Shown here: positions 54,765 through 63,957 of the stretch, in pieces
Layout of the letters: every line of letters begins with the position of its first letter
Numbering within the stretch: the first letter of the stretch is position 1
Source: Planctomycetota bacterium
Lineage (GTDB): Bacteria; Planctomycetota; Planctomycetia; Planctomycetales; Planctomycetaceae
Assembly: GCA_027618475.1 (NCBI GenBank)
Contig: JAQCEJ010000004.1
Span: forward strand, 1 to 64,000
Length of the DNA: 64,000 nt
Reading direction: 5' to 3'
Notes under the pieces: model-generated
What the model was told of the DNA's origin: nothing
Seen by the model: only the letters and a program-made list of their open reading frames with translations
The model's database searches: none
Position numbers and translations under genes: made by a program

Positions 54765-55506
54765 GGCAGAACCTCGCGTGACGTATATTCGTGGAGAGGA
54801 GTTCGAGTTCTAGGCCGGAAAATGGCGGTGAGCCACCAGCCATCAACGACGACGTCACAACTCTATGTTGCCTTTTGGCGACATGCTGTCAAATCGCTTC
54901 ATTTTGCATGGTCTCGTCGGGAAATCCGGGTACAATTTATCGGATATGCGGATTAACAGCTCTTCGAAAAATGGTGGCACTGCCGGCATACCCACCATTG
55001 CGATTGTCAGGTATCGAGAAAACAGCGGTAGATAAGTCATCGGTGGCACACGTTTAGTCATCGATCATTAGAATCTTCTTGACCGACGTGCTTTATCGTT
55101 CTTATGATGGAATAATGTTTTTGTGCTATTTTTCCCGTTGATTTTGGAGAACGTATCCCCTCTTTCCCTTTCGGTCGTATCGGTTATGGCAGGAGGGGGG
55201 ATTATTGGTCTGATCGATCGGGATTCGAAGTTCCCCCCGAAGCGTTAGAATCCGAATCGGACGCGGGAAGGTATGAAACGAGCGGTAGTTGTGTCGATAA
55301 CAGATACCGGCATCACAGGCGTCGGCAAACAGCATGTCGTTATGGACCAAAAACGACATCGAATCGGTGCGGAGATCAATAGAACGAGTTTCATCACTCT
55401 AACGTAAACCGACGAAGGGTCAGATGCGGCCGCATCCGGTTTTCCGTCCGGAATGACATGAAACACGTGCAGGTGACGGTCGAAAATCGACCTGTAAGGA
55501 AAAAAA
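54765..55506. other. Intergenic region before the coiled-coil gene
   Basis: 742 bp without a supported gene. A 44-codon frame (55273-55407) has a poorly spaced ribosome site and no recognisable sequence. A second frame of 28 codons near 54950 is also unconvincing. Confidence 0.4.
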
Positions 55507-56418
55507 ATGCACACTCTCGGAAAAGTGTTGGCGTTCCTGGTTGTCGTGGGAGCGGGGATCGGTGCGGCCATCGCATCGCGAACTGTTGTCATTCGCTCCG
55601 GATACATGAAAAAGATCGACGAACAGAACGAACGCCTCGTTAAGAACGCCGCACAACTCGAAGAATTGCAGACCAAGGAACAGAATCTTCGTTCCGATCT
55701 GGCCCGACTCAATCTGGGCTGGGATCGCGTCTGGGATGGCGTTGGAACCCAGATTCAGAACGATGCCAGCATCGTGATCTCGATGGGAACGAATGTGGGA
55801 CTGACGATTCCCGCCGATCAGAACCTGCCGGTGCCGGTGCTCCATGCCTTTCAACCGGGTTCCAACGGCGAATATGTGTACGTCGGCATGTTTGCCGCAT
55901 CGGATGTTCGCGAAAATCAATCGTTGCTGGTGCCGACATTCGTACCGCGTCTCTCGGAAGTGAGTACCTGGCAGAACGGCAACTGGAGATTTCGTTCACT
56001 GATCCCCGCCGGGTATACCGAAAGGTTCCTCAATCTTGCGGGGCGACTGAATACTTACGATCAACTGAAAGAAGCGAAGACCGCCAACCTCGAAGCTCAA
56101 ACACAACTCAAGCTGGTCGCCGAACAACATCTGAAAAACCGACTGAACGAATTGAATGGTAATCCTGACTTTCAGAACGCCGAGGGAAAACTTCCTCCCG
56201 AAGATGTCAAAGGCTACGTGGCGACGATTACCGATGTGGAAGAGCAGCGAAACCAGGCATGGGAAGTGGTTGATGAACTCCGACGGCGGTTGTTCCACGC
56301 TCATTCGAATATGGTCGAGTTGATCAAAGCCAATCGTGAACTCGCCGGGAAACTTCCCGCTACTCCCGCCGCCGAAACGTCTGGCGAAGTCGAAGTTCCC
56401 GAAACGGCAGCGAAATAG
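55507..56418 (+). CDS. Membrane-anchored coiled-coil hypothetical protein
   Basis: 303 residues, with AAGGA seven bases before ATG 55507. One N-terminal helix (LGKVLAFLVVVGAGIGAAIA) is followed by a coiled coil (MKKIDEQNERLVKNAAQLEE). A globular region follows (NDASIVISMGTNVGLTIPAD, YVYVGMFAASDVRENQSLLV). A second helical stretch (EEQRNQAWEVVDELRRRLFH) and an acidic Ala-rich tail end it. I do not recognise the family. Confidence 0.72.
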   Translation: MHTLGKVLAFLVVVGAGIGAAIASRTVVIRSGYMKKIDEQNERLVKNAAQLEELQTKEQNLRSDLARLNLGWDRVWDGVGTQIQNDASIVISMGTNVGLTIPADQNLPVPVLHAFQPGSNGEYVYVGMFAASDVRENQSLLVPTFVPRLSEVSTWQNGNWRFRSLIPAGYTERFLNLAGRLNTYDQLKEAKTANLEAQTQLKLVAEQHLKNRLNELNGNPDFQNAEGKLPPEDVKGYVATITDVEEQRNQAWEVVDELRRRLFHAHSNMVELIKANRELAGKLPATPAAETSGEVEVPETAAK

Positions 56419-56666
56419 CGGTTACGCGTCACGGACGGATACGGCGACCGGTCAGACAGAATCCGCGACCGCGAACGTTTATTTCGATCGCTTGTTAATA
56501 TGCGACGGTGCCCTGACCGATGCGGCGGATATGCGCGCAAATCGCTCTTTGTCACACATTCTCGACGTTGATTTGCTATAGGATATCACCTGCCGATGCG
56601 ATATCCTGCGGCGATTGACGACACAATGTTTTGACGAACGCCGTTCGTTCCGGATAATGGTCTGCT

Positions 56667-57503
56667 ATGGGAATTTACAACCGGGATTACGTGCGCGACG
56701 AACCAACGTCTCCACGTAGGACTCATTTGGCCAATCAGACGGTGATCACAACGCTGGTCATCATCAATGTGGCCGTCTTCGTCTTGCAGAATGCTTCTCC
56801 TCAAGTCACCGACATGCTGTCGTTGTCGGTCAACAATCTGCGCGATTTTCAAATCTGGCGACTGCTGACGTATGGCTTCTGCCATAGCATGGAACTGAAC
56901 CATCTGGTTTTCAACATGATCGGCTTGTGGCTATTCGGCCGTGTCGTCGAGCCGATCTACGGTCACCGCGAATTTTTGTGGTTCTACCTGACCAGCATCG
57001 TTATTTCCGGCTTGTGCCATGTGATGTTTCAACTGGGGCAGGGGTTGTCGAATCCGGTGATTGGCGCCTCGGGAGGCGTGTACGCCGTCACGATTCTGGC
57101 GGCCATCCATTTTCCGAGGATGACGATCCTGTTCATGATGATCTTTCCGCTGGAACTCCGCTGGCTGGCAGTGTTGTACATCGGCATGGATTTGTACGGT
57201 ATGATGCACGGTGGATCGAATGTCGCGAATGCGGCACATCTGGGCGGAGCGGCATTCGCCGCGCTGTATCACTATAACGGCTGGCGGTTGACGGGGCTGA
57301 TGGCCTTCCGAGGTTTCAAATTACATCTGCCGAAACGCCGGCCGAAAGTTCAGATCTATCACCCCGAATCGAACGAGCAAGATATCGACATGAAAGTCGA
57401 TGCCCTACTGCAGAAAATTCATCGCGAAGGGGAAGCAAGCCTGACCGACGACGAACGACAAATCCTAAAAAACGCGAGCCGACAGTACAAAGAACGTCGC
57501 TGA
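56667..57503 (+). CDS. Rhomboid-family intramembrane serine protease
   Basis: 278 residues with six or more membrane segments. The catalytic Ser is in GASGGVYAVTILAA, and His is in NAAHLGGAAFAALY. The HSMELNHLVFNMIGLWLFGR stretch carries the N-terminal conserved His and Asn of rhomboids. The C-terminal about 75 residues are cytosolic and charged, ending with a helix (DMKVDALLQKIHREGEASLT). It cleaves single-span membrane proteins; the substrate is unknown. Confidence 0.92.
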   Translation: MGIYNRDYVRDEPTSPRRTHLANQTVITTLVIINVAVFVLQNASPQVTDMLSLSVNNLRDFQIWRLLTYGFCHSMELNHLVFNMIGLWLFGRVVEPIYGHREFLWFYLTSIVISGLCHVMFQLGQGLSNPVIGASGGVYAVTILAAIHFPRMTILFMMIFPLELRWLAVLYIGMDLYGMMHGGSNVANAAHLGGAAFAALYHYNGWRLTGLMAFRGFKLHLPKRRPKVQIYHPESNEQDIDMKVDALLQKIHREGEASLTDDERQILKNASRQYKERR

Positions 57504-57509
57504 TCGGTG

Positions 57510-58964
57510 TTACAACACCTCAACAATCGGGTGCCCTTCATCCAGCAGTGGGTGCGGCCGGTTTTCGATATCGGTGACGTACATCTCGGGATCGAGTCCC
57601 AACGCGGCATAAATTGTCGCAGCCAGATCGGCCGGTGTGTAACTTCGCGAAACGGGATAGGCGGCCTGAGCATCGGTCGCACCGATGACCTGTCCCACTT
57701 TCGTCCCCGCTCCCGTGAAGAACACCGATCCCGCCGGACCCCAGTGATCGCGCCCCCCCTCAGAATTGATTTTCGGCGTCCGTCCGAATTCGGTCAGAAA
57801 AACAACCAGCGTGGTGTCGAGCAAGCCTCGTTCTTTCAGATCGGAAATGAGGGCGGCAAAGGCTTTGTCCATGCCGGCGAGGTGATATCCCCGCTTACAC
57901 ATTTCAGAGATATGCGGCTGCTTCTGCACTGGGACGGCGTGATTATCCCACAGATTGCCGTACTGCAAATCGTAACCGTAGTCGACCATAACATAACGTG
58001 CTCCGGCCTCGACCAGACGGCGTGCGAGCAGACAACGACCTCCCAGTTTTGTACGGCCGTAACGATCGCGCAGGGCGTCGGATTCTTTGGTCACGTCAAA
58101 CGCTTCGCGAATCTGCTGACCGGCAAGCAATGTAAACGCACTTTCGTATTGGCCCTCGAGAGTCTGGAAATTCGGCAGTTTTTCCAATCCTCGCAATTCG
58201 GTTTCAAGCCGTTCACGCAGCCGAGCCCGTCGATCGATTCTCGCAGAGGTCATCTCTTCGAGGTATCGCAATTCCTGCGGATTGAGGTTTTCTTCAAACA
58301 GCGGTGAAGGATTTTCTTCTTTGTCGCCCACCGTGAAATCGGGTTGTTCAGGACGACCGCCGACGCTGAACGGAGCGTATTGATTTCCGAGCCAGCCGCC
58401 AACGAATAAATTCGTAGGGGGCGGACCGGGAAAAGTGATGCCCGGAACCGCGATGTAGCCGGGCAACCCATTTCGTGAACCGTAAAGATGGGATACGATC
58501 GACCCGATATTCGGGTGCTTGAACAATTCTGCGGCGGTGACGCGACGGCCACAGAGCGTGAAAACCTGACTTAAAAAGTGGTCGTTGCTGTCGTGAGAGA
58601 AGCTGCGGATAACGGCGAGATCTGCGGCGATCTTTGCCAGTTCGGGCATCGCTTCGGTGAAATGGACTCCCGGAAGCTGCGTATCGATCGTATCGAGCGT
58701 GCCGCGAATTTGTTCGGGAGCCTCGGGCTTGGGATCGAACGAATCGATATGCGTGACCCCCCCTCCCATCCACAAGTAAATCACCGATTCTGCGCGTGAC
58801 TTCGACGTACCAGTCGATTCACCGGCAAGCAGGTTCGCCGGCAATGCCGTCGCGGCGATGCTCAACGAACCAACGCGCAATAAGTCGCGACGGTCGAGAA
58901 GGCCGAGCGGTGATCCCGATGGACTCAGAGTCGAGGAGTTTTGACTAGCGAAAAGTTCGGTCAT
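57510..58964 (-). CDS. DUF1501 protein, Tat-exported
   Basis: 484 residues. The N-terminus LLDRRDLLRVGSLSIAATAL holds a twin-arginine signal. YLWMGGGVTHIDSFDPKPEA, VIRSFSHDSNDHF, GLPGYIAVPG and VFLTEFGRTPKINSEGGRDHW are the hallmark motifs of planctomycete DUF1501 proteins, which resemble sulfatase-fold enzymes. Function is unproven. It is the strongest phylum marker in the window. Usually a DUF1549/DUF1553 cytochrome-type partner gene is adjacent; here none is. Confidence 0.92.
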   Translation of the reverse strand: MTELFASQNSSTLSPSGSPLGLLDRRDLLRVGSLSIAATALPANLLAGESTGTSKSRAESVIYLWMGGGVTHIDSFDPKPEAPEQIRGTLDTIDTQLPGVHFTEAMPELAKIAADLAVIRSFSHDSNDHFLSQVFTLCGRRVTAAELFKHPNIGSIVSHLYGSRNGLPGYIAVPGITFPGPPPTNLFVGGWLGNQYAPFSVGGRPEQPDFTVGDKEENPSPLFEENLNPQELRYLEEMTSARIDRRARLRERLETELRGLEKLPNFQTLEGQYESAFTLLAGQQIREAFDVTKESDALRDRYGRTKLGGRCLLARRLVEAGARYVMVDYGYDLQYGNLWDNHAVPVQKQPHISEMCKRGYHLAGMDKAFAALISDLKERGLLDTTLVVFLTEFGRTPKINSEGGRDHWGPAGSVFFTGAGTKVGQVIGATDAQAAYPVSRSYTPADLAATIYAALGLDPEMYVTDIENRPHPLLDEGHPIVEVL

Positions 58965-59223
58965 ATCGAATGCCCTGCAACAGTATCAGTAGCCATAATT
59001 ATTGTTCGTCCCGGTAACATACACCTTCATTGTCATCGTAACATCCTCAAGGGTGAGACCACCTGAAAAACGCGTGAATCAGGAGTTTTCTATCGATCGA
59101 GATCGACAAAAACGGCGCAGGCGTTCCCATTGGACATTATGACGTATCAACTGGCGATGATGCAAGGCGATTCGAGTAAGTCCTCGGAAGGGAAAGCCCT
59201 GAAAACGGACGAGGGTGTCAACC

Positions 59224-60477
59224 CTAATTTCCCTTAACCGCACTCAGATGCAGCACACCGCGAAACCCGACGTCCTGCGGTCGACTCGCCGTTTCGGTCG
59301 GCCAGCGTTGCCAGAGTACCCAGTCCGGGCCGTTGCCGCGAACGACGTGATGATTCGAGGGATTCGATCGACGTGGGCCCGACCAGTTACGCCGCACCTT
59401 CGGCACGGCCTTCGCGAGATCGCTGTAGGCATCAGCCGTGTAATGATCGAGACACCACTCGCGGACATTCCCTGCCATGTCGAAGAGTCCGTAATAACTG
59501 ACATCGTGCTGAAACGATCCGACAGGATCGATCTGTGAAATGTCGCGATTGCGCGTCCAGATCGCGCGGCCGGTTCCCCAGGGATGCGGAAAGCCATTCG
59601 GGCCACGGGCCGCTTTTTCCCACTCCGCCTCTGTCGGCAGATCCTTTCCCACCCAGCGCACATAACCACGCGCTTCGCCCCAGTTGAGTCCGCGAATCGG
59701 GTCGTCCCCTTTGCCGCTGATGTTATAGGGCTGAGGCGTCGGACCACTCTTTGTACCGCGGATATCATTGATATAACTCTGAAACTGGGCAACGGTCACT
59801 TCGTAAATGTCGATGTAATACGAATCGAGATCGACGATGTTTTCGGGTTGTGCGTCAGACGGCCCCCGATCGTCACCGAGTTGAAACGTTCCTTCCGAGA
59901 CGAGGGCCATCAGGCTCTGATCTTTCTCGCACCAGATGCGATGGTACTCCCCTTTAGAATTCACACCAAATTTCGGCAGGGGAACAAACCCATCGGGAAG
60001 CTTTACCGTGCCCCGTCCGTTCGTTGAGGATACGTCCCCTTCGCTTTCGACAACAAACGACGAGGCGCCTTGTCGATCGAGCGGAACGGCGGTGACCAGC
60101 GCCAAGTCTTCCGGAGCATAGTCGGGTGCCTCACCGGCTACCAGATAATTGGGAAGATCGTTGGAAACGCGAAAAAAATCATTGCGATCGGTCGTAGCGT
60201 TGATGAAATCTTCCCGGGCTTTAGCTTCGCTGGCCTTTCGATTTTGTTCCGCCTGTTGCGGGCTGATTCCCGATGAAAAACCCGTTACCGGCGCCGCGTG
60301 ATTCGCAATGGCGATTGGCTGAGGCGGCGGAACGTTTGATGCCGGAGCCTGAGGCGACTCGGCGTCACTCCCGCATCCGGCAACGGCGGAGGCAACGACC
60401 AACACCACTGCGGTGTACGACCGCCATCTGACGGACAAGACGTCAATATTTCGTCGGGATGAACTTCTCATGGTCAT
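59224..60477 (-). CDS. Lipoprotein with formylglycine-generating-enzyme (SUMF1) fold
   Basis: 417 residues. A lipobox VVASAVAGCGSD is near residue 35, then a linker, and the SUMF1-like domain occupies about 190-417: EGTFQLGDDRGPSDAQPENI, YYIDIYEVTVAQFQSYI, LPTEAEWEKAARG and FDMAGNVREWCLDHY. In true formylglycine-generating enzymes the end reads GFRC; here it is VGFRGVLHL, so a catalytic Cys is missing. It probably binds ligand or acts as a structural domain. It stands alone between the DUF1501 and HD genes. Confidence 0.85.
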   Translation of the reverse strand: MTMRSSSRRNIDVLSVRWRSYTAVVLVVASAVAGCGSDAESPQAPASNVPPPQPIAIANHAAPVTGFSSGISPQQAEQNRKASEAKAREDFINATTDRNDFFRVSNDLPNYLVAGEAPDYAPEDLALVTAVPLDRQGASSFVVESEGDVSSTNGRGTVKLPDGFVPLPKFGVNSKGEYHRIWCEKDQSLMALVSEGTFQLGDDRGPSDAQPENIVDLDSYYIDIYEVTVAQFQSYINDIRGTKSGPTPQPYNISGKGDDPIRGLNWGEARGYVRWVGKDLPTEAEWEKAARGPNGFPHPWGTGRAIWTRNRDISQIDPVGSFQHDVSYYGLFDMAGNVREWCLDHYTADAYSDLAKAVPKVRRNWSGPRRSNPSNHHVVRGNGPDWVLWQRWPTETASRPQDVGFRGVLHLSAVKGN

Positions 60478-60604
60478 GCATACGATTTTCAGAGGGGTGA
60501 ATCAGGTCGGAGTAGAAAAACTCAACGCCTCACATCTATTGTCGAATACAGTCCCGCGTCTGACAAGCCTGATCCCGCCGTGTCTCGAGAAAAGATGAAT
60601 TCGA

Positions 60605-61942
60605 TCAGACAACCGAATCGATCAACTCCGTCAGTTTCTCGGCGAATCCGGGCCTGTTTCGCAATTCCTTTGCCGCATCGGGTGCGGCATAAATGCGAAC
60701 GCGTTTGACCGAATCGTCGAACTGGGTACTCGCTAACGCCGCAATCACCGGAGACGCCTGGTAGAGCGATCGATAGATTCCCTCTTTGGGATAATAGATA
60801 TCGATTTGAATCTCCACTTCTTTTTGCTGCGGTGGCGCATCGATAATCAGATCGGTCGGCACGATGTTCGTGTTCCATTCGCCGTTAATCGCATGGGCCA
60901 GGCGGACGGAGACATCGACGAGTTGTCTATATGGCTTTTGTGCCAGAGAATGATACAACTCGGTCGCATCGTGACTGCTGTACTCCGCCAGCCGTTTGTA
61001 CAACATGCGGCGTGGTCCGAAGATTCCTGCGAGCAGCGGCTCGACCGACGTCCCGGCAGCCTGTGTTCGCAACGCCGCAATCGTATCGGCTTCGGTGAGT
61101 TGAAAGAAATCGCGGCAATTGAACTGCTGATGCAATTCGTAAAACGCGCGGGCGAACATGCTGGTCGCCGATCGAACGGCATGATGCCAATACACTTCGC
61201 TGAACATCACATACCGCGCGAACACCATCAACTCGGCGGCGGTTTTCCCCTTATATCCAATCGCAAGACCGTCGCCGGTCTGATTGACTATCAACGATTG
61301 AATCAAGCGGTTCTTGTCGAAATTGTTACCGTACGGCACACCGGCATGCAGACTGTCGCGACCGAGATAATCGAGTTTATCGATATCGATCGGTCCCGAG
61401 AGAATCGACCGCAATAAATGCAATTGCGGAGCATCGGTCTTGGGGACAAGCAGATCGAGCACTTCGTCGGGTGTGACCTTCCATCGCTCGATCAACACCT
61501 GTGCGAGTTCCCGTTGAGGAGAAAGAAACTCCGACGCGAATTCTTCGTGCGGCGGAAGTCCGTCGAGATTCATATCTTCGATCGGATGACAAAACGGCCA
61601 ATGACCAAGATCGTGCAGTAACGCGGCGCAGATCAAGACCTCAGCATGATGTGGATCGACAAGCTGGCAAAACGTCGCATCGCGGCTTAAGTGCCACAAA
61701 TAGCGAAGTGCATTGTGATAGACGCCGAGTGCGTGTTCGAATCGTGTGTGCGTCGCACCAGGATAAACCTTCGAGACGAGCCCGAGTTGTGAGATGTGCT
61801 GCAACCGCTGAAACTCCGCCGTATCGACCAGAGCCCGCACGCGGGGAGGGAAGGGGACATCCTGCTGATACGGAATGCGCACCAGCTCGCCGCCACTTTC
61901 GAGCTGGGCCAATTCCGGAATGTCGCGTAACGCATTCGTCAC
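60605..61942 (-). CDS. HD-domain phosphohydrolase (dNTPase/SAMHD1-like)
   Basis: 445 residues. Metal-binding set: TRFEHALGVYHNALRYL, then ALLHDLGHWPFCHPIEDM and the Asp in DIDKLDYLGRDSLHAG. This resembles YdhJ/SAMHD1-like HD hydrolases that remove phosphates from (deoxy)nucleotides. Its ATG overlaps the upstream gene stop by four bases (ATGA, 61939-61942), so it is translationally coupled to a nucleoside-deoxyribosyltransferase-like gene. Confidence 0.88.
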   Translation of the reverse strand: MTNALRDIPELAQLESGGELVRIPYQQDVPFPPRVRALVDTAEFQRLQHISQLGLVSKVYPGATHTRFEHALGVYHNALRYLWHLSRDATFCQLVDPHHAEVLICAALLHDLGHWPFCHPIEDMNLDGLPPHEEFASEFLSPQRELAQVLIERWKVTPDEVLDLLVPKTDAPQLHLLRSILSGPIDIDKLDYLGRDSLHAGVPYGNNFDKNRLIQSLIVNQTGDGLAIGYKGKTAAELMVFARYVMFSEVYWHHAVRSATSMFARAFYELHQQFNCRDFFQLTEADTIAALRTQAAGTSVEPLLAGIFGPRRMLYKRLAEYSSHDATELYHSLAQKPYRQLVDVSVRLAHAINGEWNTNIVPTDLIIDAPPQQKEVEIQIDIYYPKEGIYRSLYQASPVIAALASTQFDDSVKRVRIYAAPDAAKELRNRPGFAEKLTELIDSVV

Positions 61943-62637
61943 CGCTGCTCCTCCGGTTTTGCGACCGCAACCGCCGGATTCGCGAAATGCGCCGACGGAA
62001 CGGACTGTTGACGGGGTGCGAACAATTTCTCGACGACATCGGCAATCGTTTTGTTGTCACCCGTCGCGCCAACCGCCTGCAACGTCTCCCATAACTCCCC
62101 TCCAAGCTGCACCGTGTGCTGCATCTGCGGAGGGATATTTGGAGTAAAGTCCACCGTTGTCCGACGGGTCATTTGCTCGGCGAGTTTTTCGGGAATAGCT
62201 ACGATCGTATCGACCGTTTTGAAGTCGACCATACCGACCAGAAGCGGATTGATACGACTTGCGATCAAGCTGCGGGCATCGTCGCAAAAGGCGATCAGCG
62301 CTTTACCCAACGTCCACGCCATCGCCGCCTCGGCAACCGCTCCTTCATCGGGAACGCGACCGTTCAAGTTCCAAACCATGGCGTCACAGGTGATCGCGAG
62401 TTGATAGACATCCAGCGCAAAAATCGACGCGTGCAGAAATTGCCCTGCCGTCGGGCGGTCCCAACCCCGGGCGGCAAGTTCATCGAGAATCAGCCGAAAT
62501 TCCATTCCGTCGCGATGCGGCAAATAGACGGCGAAACCATTCTGCACCAATGTATCGGCGATGGCCGTCATCTCTTGCCGTTCGGCTGAGTTGAACAACG
62601 GCCCACCGCAATAAATTGTCCCACGAACACGGGGCAT
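61939..62637 (-). CDS. Nucleoside 2-deoxyribosyltransferase-like protein
   Basis: 232 residues from ATG 62637 with AAGGA seven bases upstream. GTIYCGGPLFNSAERQEM and FAVYLPHRDGMEF fit the N-terminal half of the family. CDAMVWNLNGRVPDEGAVAE and MAWTLGKALIAFCDDAR carry the Asp-Gly and Glu residues of the catalytic region. The about 70 residues at the end are extra and charged. Family members swap bases on deoxyribonucleosides or hydrolyse them. The coupled HD gene suggests a joint role in nucleotide handling. Confidence 0.82.
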   Translation of the reverse strand: MPRVRGTIYCGGPLFNSAERQEMTAIADTLVQNGFAVYLPHRDGMEFRLILDELAARGWDRPTAGQFLHASIFALDVYQLAITCDAMVWNLNGRVPDEGAVAEAAMAWTLGKALIAFCDDARSLIASRINPLLVGMVDFKTVDTIVAIPEKLAEQMTRRTTVDFTPNIPPQMQHTVQLGGELWETLQAVGATGDNKTIADVVEKLFAPRQQSVPSAHFANPAVAVAKPEEQR

Positions 62638-63161
62638 CAAGAATCCTTTTTCTCGACCAAATCGATCGGCAGGCGACACAATAAGATATGTCGAATTGTA
62701 GCAAATGATGAGCGATCGAAGCTACGAATGGACGATCACCGGCCATCTGCGCGTAAAGACGCAGAAGAGGGGCTTTCCGACTTTGGTCGTGCGACCTAAG
62801 ATAAGAAAGTAAAGAACGGCAACATTGACATCGAAAACCACCGTTTCACGATTCTCAACACAGGATGTGTGAAAATGTCAACTCCCATACGGATCTCGGT
62901 TTAATGTCTCTTGACGCAATAGCCGTACATCGGTTATCCCACCCTTTGAAACACTATCACAACCGGCAGTGAGCGTCGAAAGTCTGTCTTCAGATACGGA
63001 AAAACGCCGCTGCCAAGCAGTAATGTTCACGACAAGCAGTTTCATAACCCTCCGGACGGCGGATCATTCCGGGCAATTTGGACGAGTATTCCGTCGCCAA
63101 ACGGGTTATGAAACCAGTTCTATGTGCATCCAGGATTTCCCCGCTCGGGAGAGGTAAATTC
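62638..63161. other. Divergent intergenic region before clpP
   Basis: 524 bp. It carries a complete copy of the dispersed element (63043-63122). Otherwise no gene is supported. Confidence 0.4.
63043..63122 (+). repeat. Dispersed element, copy 4
   Basis: CATAACCC (63043-63050) to GGGTTATG (63103-63110), then AAACCAGTTCTA. The 8-bp ends are perfect inverted repeats. It lies 51 bp before the clpP start codon and may be in its leader or promoter region. Confidence 0.75.
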
Positions 63162-63797
63162 ATGTTTGAAACGTCATTTATGTCGGGTATGACCCCGGTC
63201 AGTCAGCGACGCGATTACGCACGACAGCGACAAATGGGGATCGGCGACCTGTTGCTCGAAAATCGTATCGTCTTTCTCGACGGTGTGATTACCGACGGCT
63301 CGGCGAATATGATTGTCATGAAACTGCTGTATTTGCAGTCCGAAAATCGACATCAGGACATTCATCTGTACGTGAACTCTCCCGGTGGATCGGTCACGGC
63401 GACCATGGCGATTTACGATACGATGCAGTTCCTCGACTGCAAAGTGGCGACTTACTGTGTCGGCCTCGCCGCCAGCGGCGGAGCGATTCTGGTCGCCGGA
63501 GGAACGAAAGGAAAACGATACATCCTGCCACACGCCAAGATGATGATCCACCAGCCGTACGGCGAAGTCGGCGGTCAGGTTTCGGACATCGAAATTCAGG
63601 CCCGTGACATTCTCGACACCCGAGAATCGCTCAATGAAATTCTCGCCAAACATACCGGCCAGCCCATCGAAGTCATCGCAAAAGATACAGAACGTGACCG
63701 CTATTTAACGGCACCGCAGTCGAAAGAATACGGCCTCGTCGACGAAGTGCTGATCAAGTCGAAACCCGAAGAAAACGTCGGCACATCGACGACCTGA
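63162..63797 (+). CDS. clpP: ATP-dependent Clp protease proteolytic subunit
   Basis: 211 residues from ATG 63162; GAGAGG lies eight bases upstream. A longer frame starting in the dispersed element was rejected. Catalytic Ser 105 is in GLAASGGAILVAGG, His 130 in KMMIHQPYGEVGG and Asp 179 in TERDRYLTAPQS, so it should be active. It is the barrel protease that works with ClpX/ClpA. A second clpP begins 160 bp downstream, as in many planctomycetes. Confidence 0.95.
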   Translation: MFETSFMSGMTPVSQRRDYARQRQMGIGDLLLENRIVFLDGVITDGSANMIVMKLLYLQSENRHQDIHLYVNSPGGSVTATMAIYDTMQFLDCKVATYCVGLAASGGAILVAGGTKGKRYILPHAKMMIHQPYGEVGGQVSDIEIQARDILDTRESLNEILAKHTGQPIEVIAKDTERDRYLTAPQSKEYGLVDEVLIKSKPEENVGTSTT

Positions 63798-63957
63798 CTG
63801 TTGAATTCCGACTCAGAATCCTGCGATCAAAGCACCATGTCGCGACGTTCGCAGATCGACACGACAGAGAGACAGGCGGTTTGAATTCGACATCGGATAT
63901 TGTCATTCGTCACTGGCGCCGGCTTATTGGAACCACTCGAAAGAATTGAACACACCT

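Noticed and set aside
55273-55407. 44-codon frame before the coiled-coil gene
   Set aside because: Ribosome site is only two to three bases from the ATG and no sequence feature supports it.
61501-62105. Open frames on both strands across the HD and transferase genes
   Set aside because: They overlap confidently assigned genes in other frames and match no family.
63078-63161. Longer N-terminus for ClpP
   Set aside because: The extra frame lies within the dispersed element and the GAGAGG-spaced ATG at 63162 gives a normal ClpP start.
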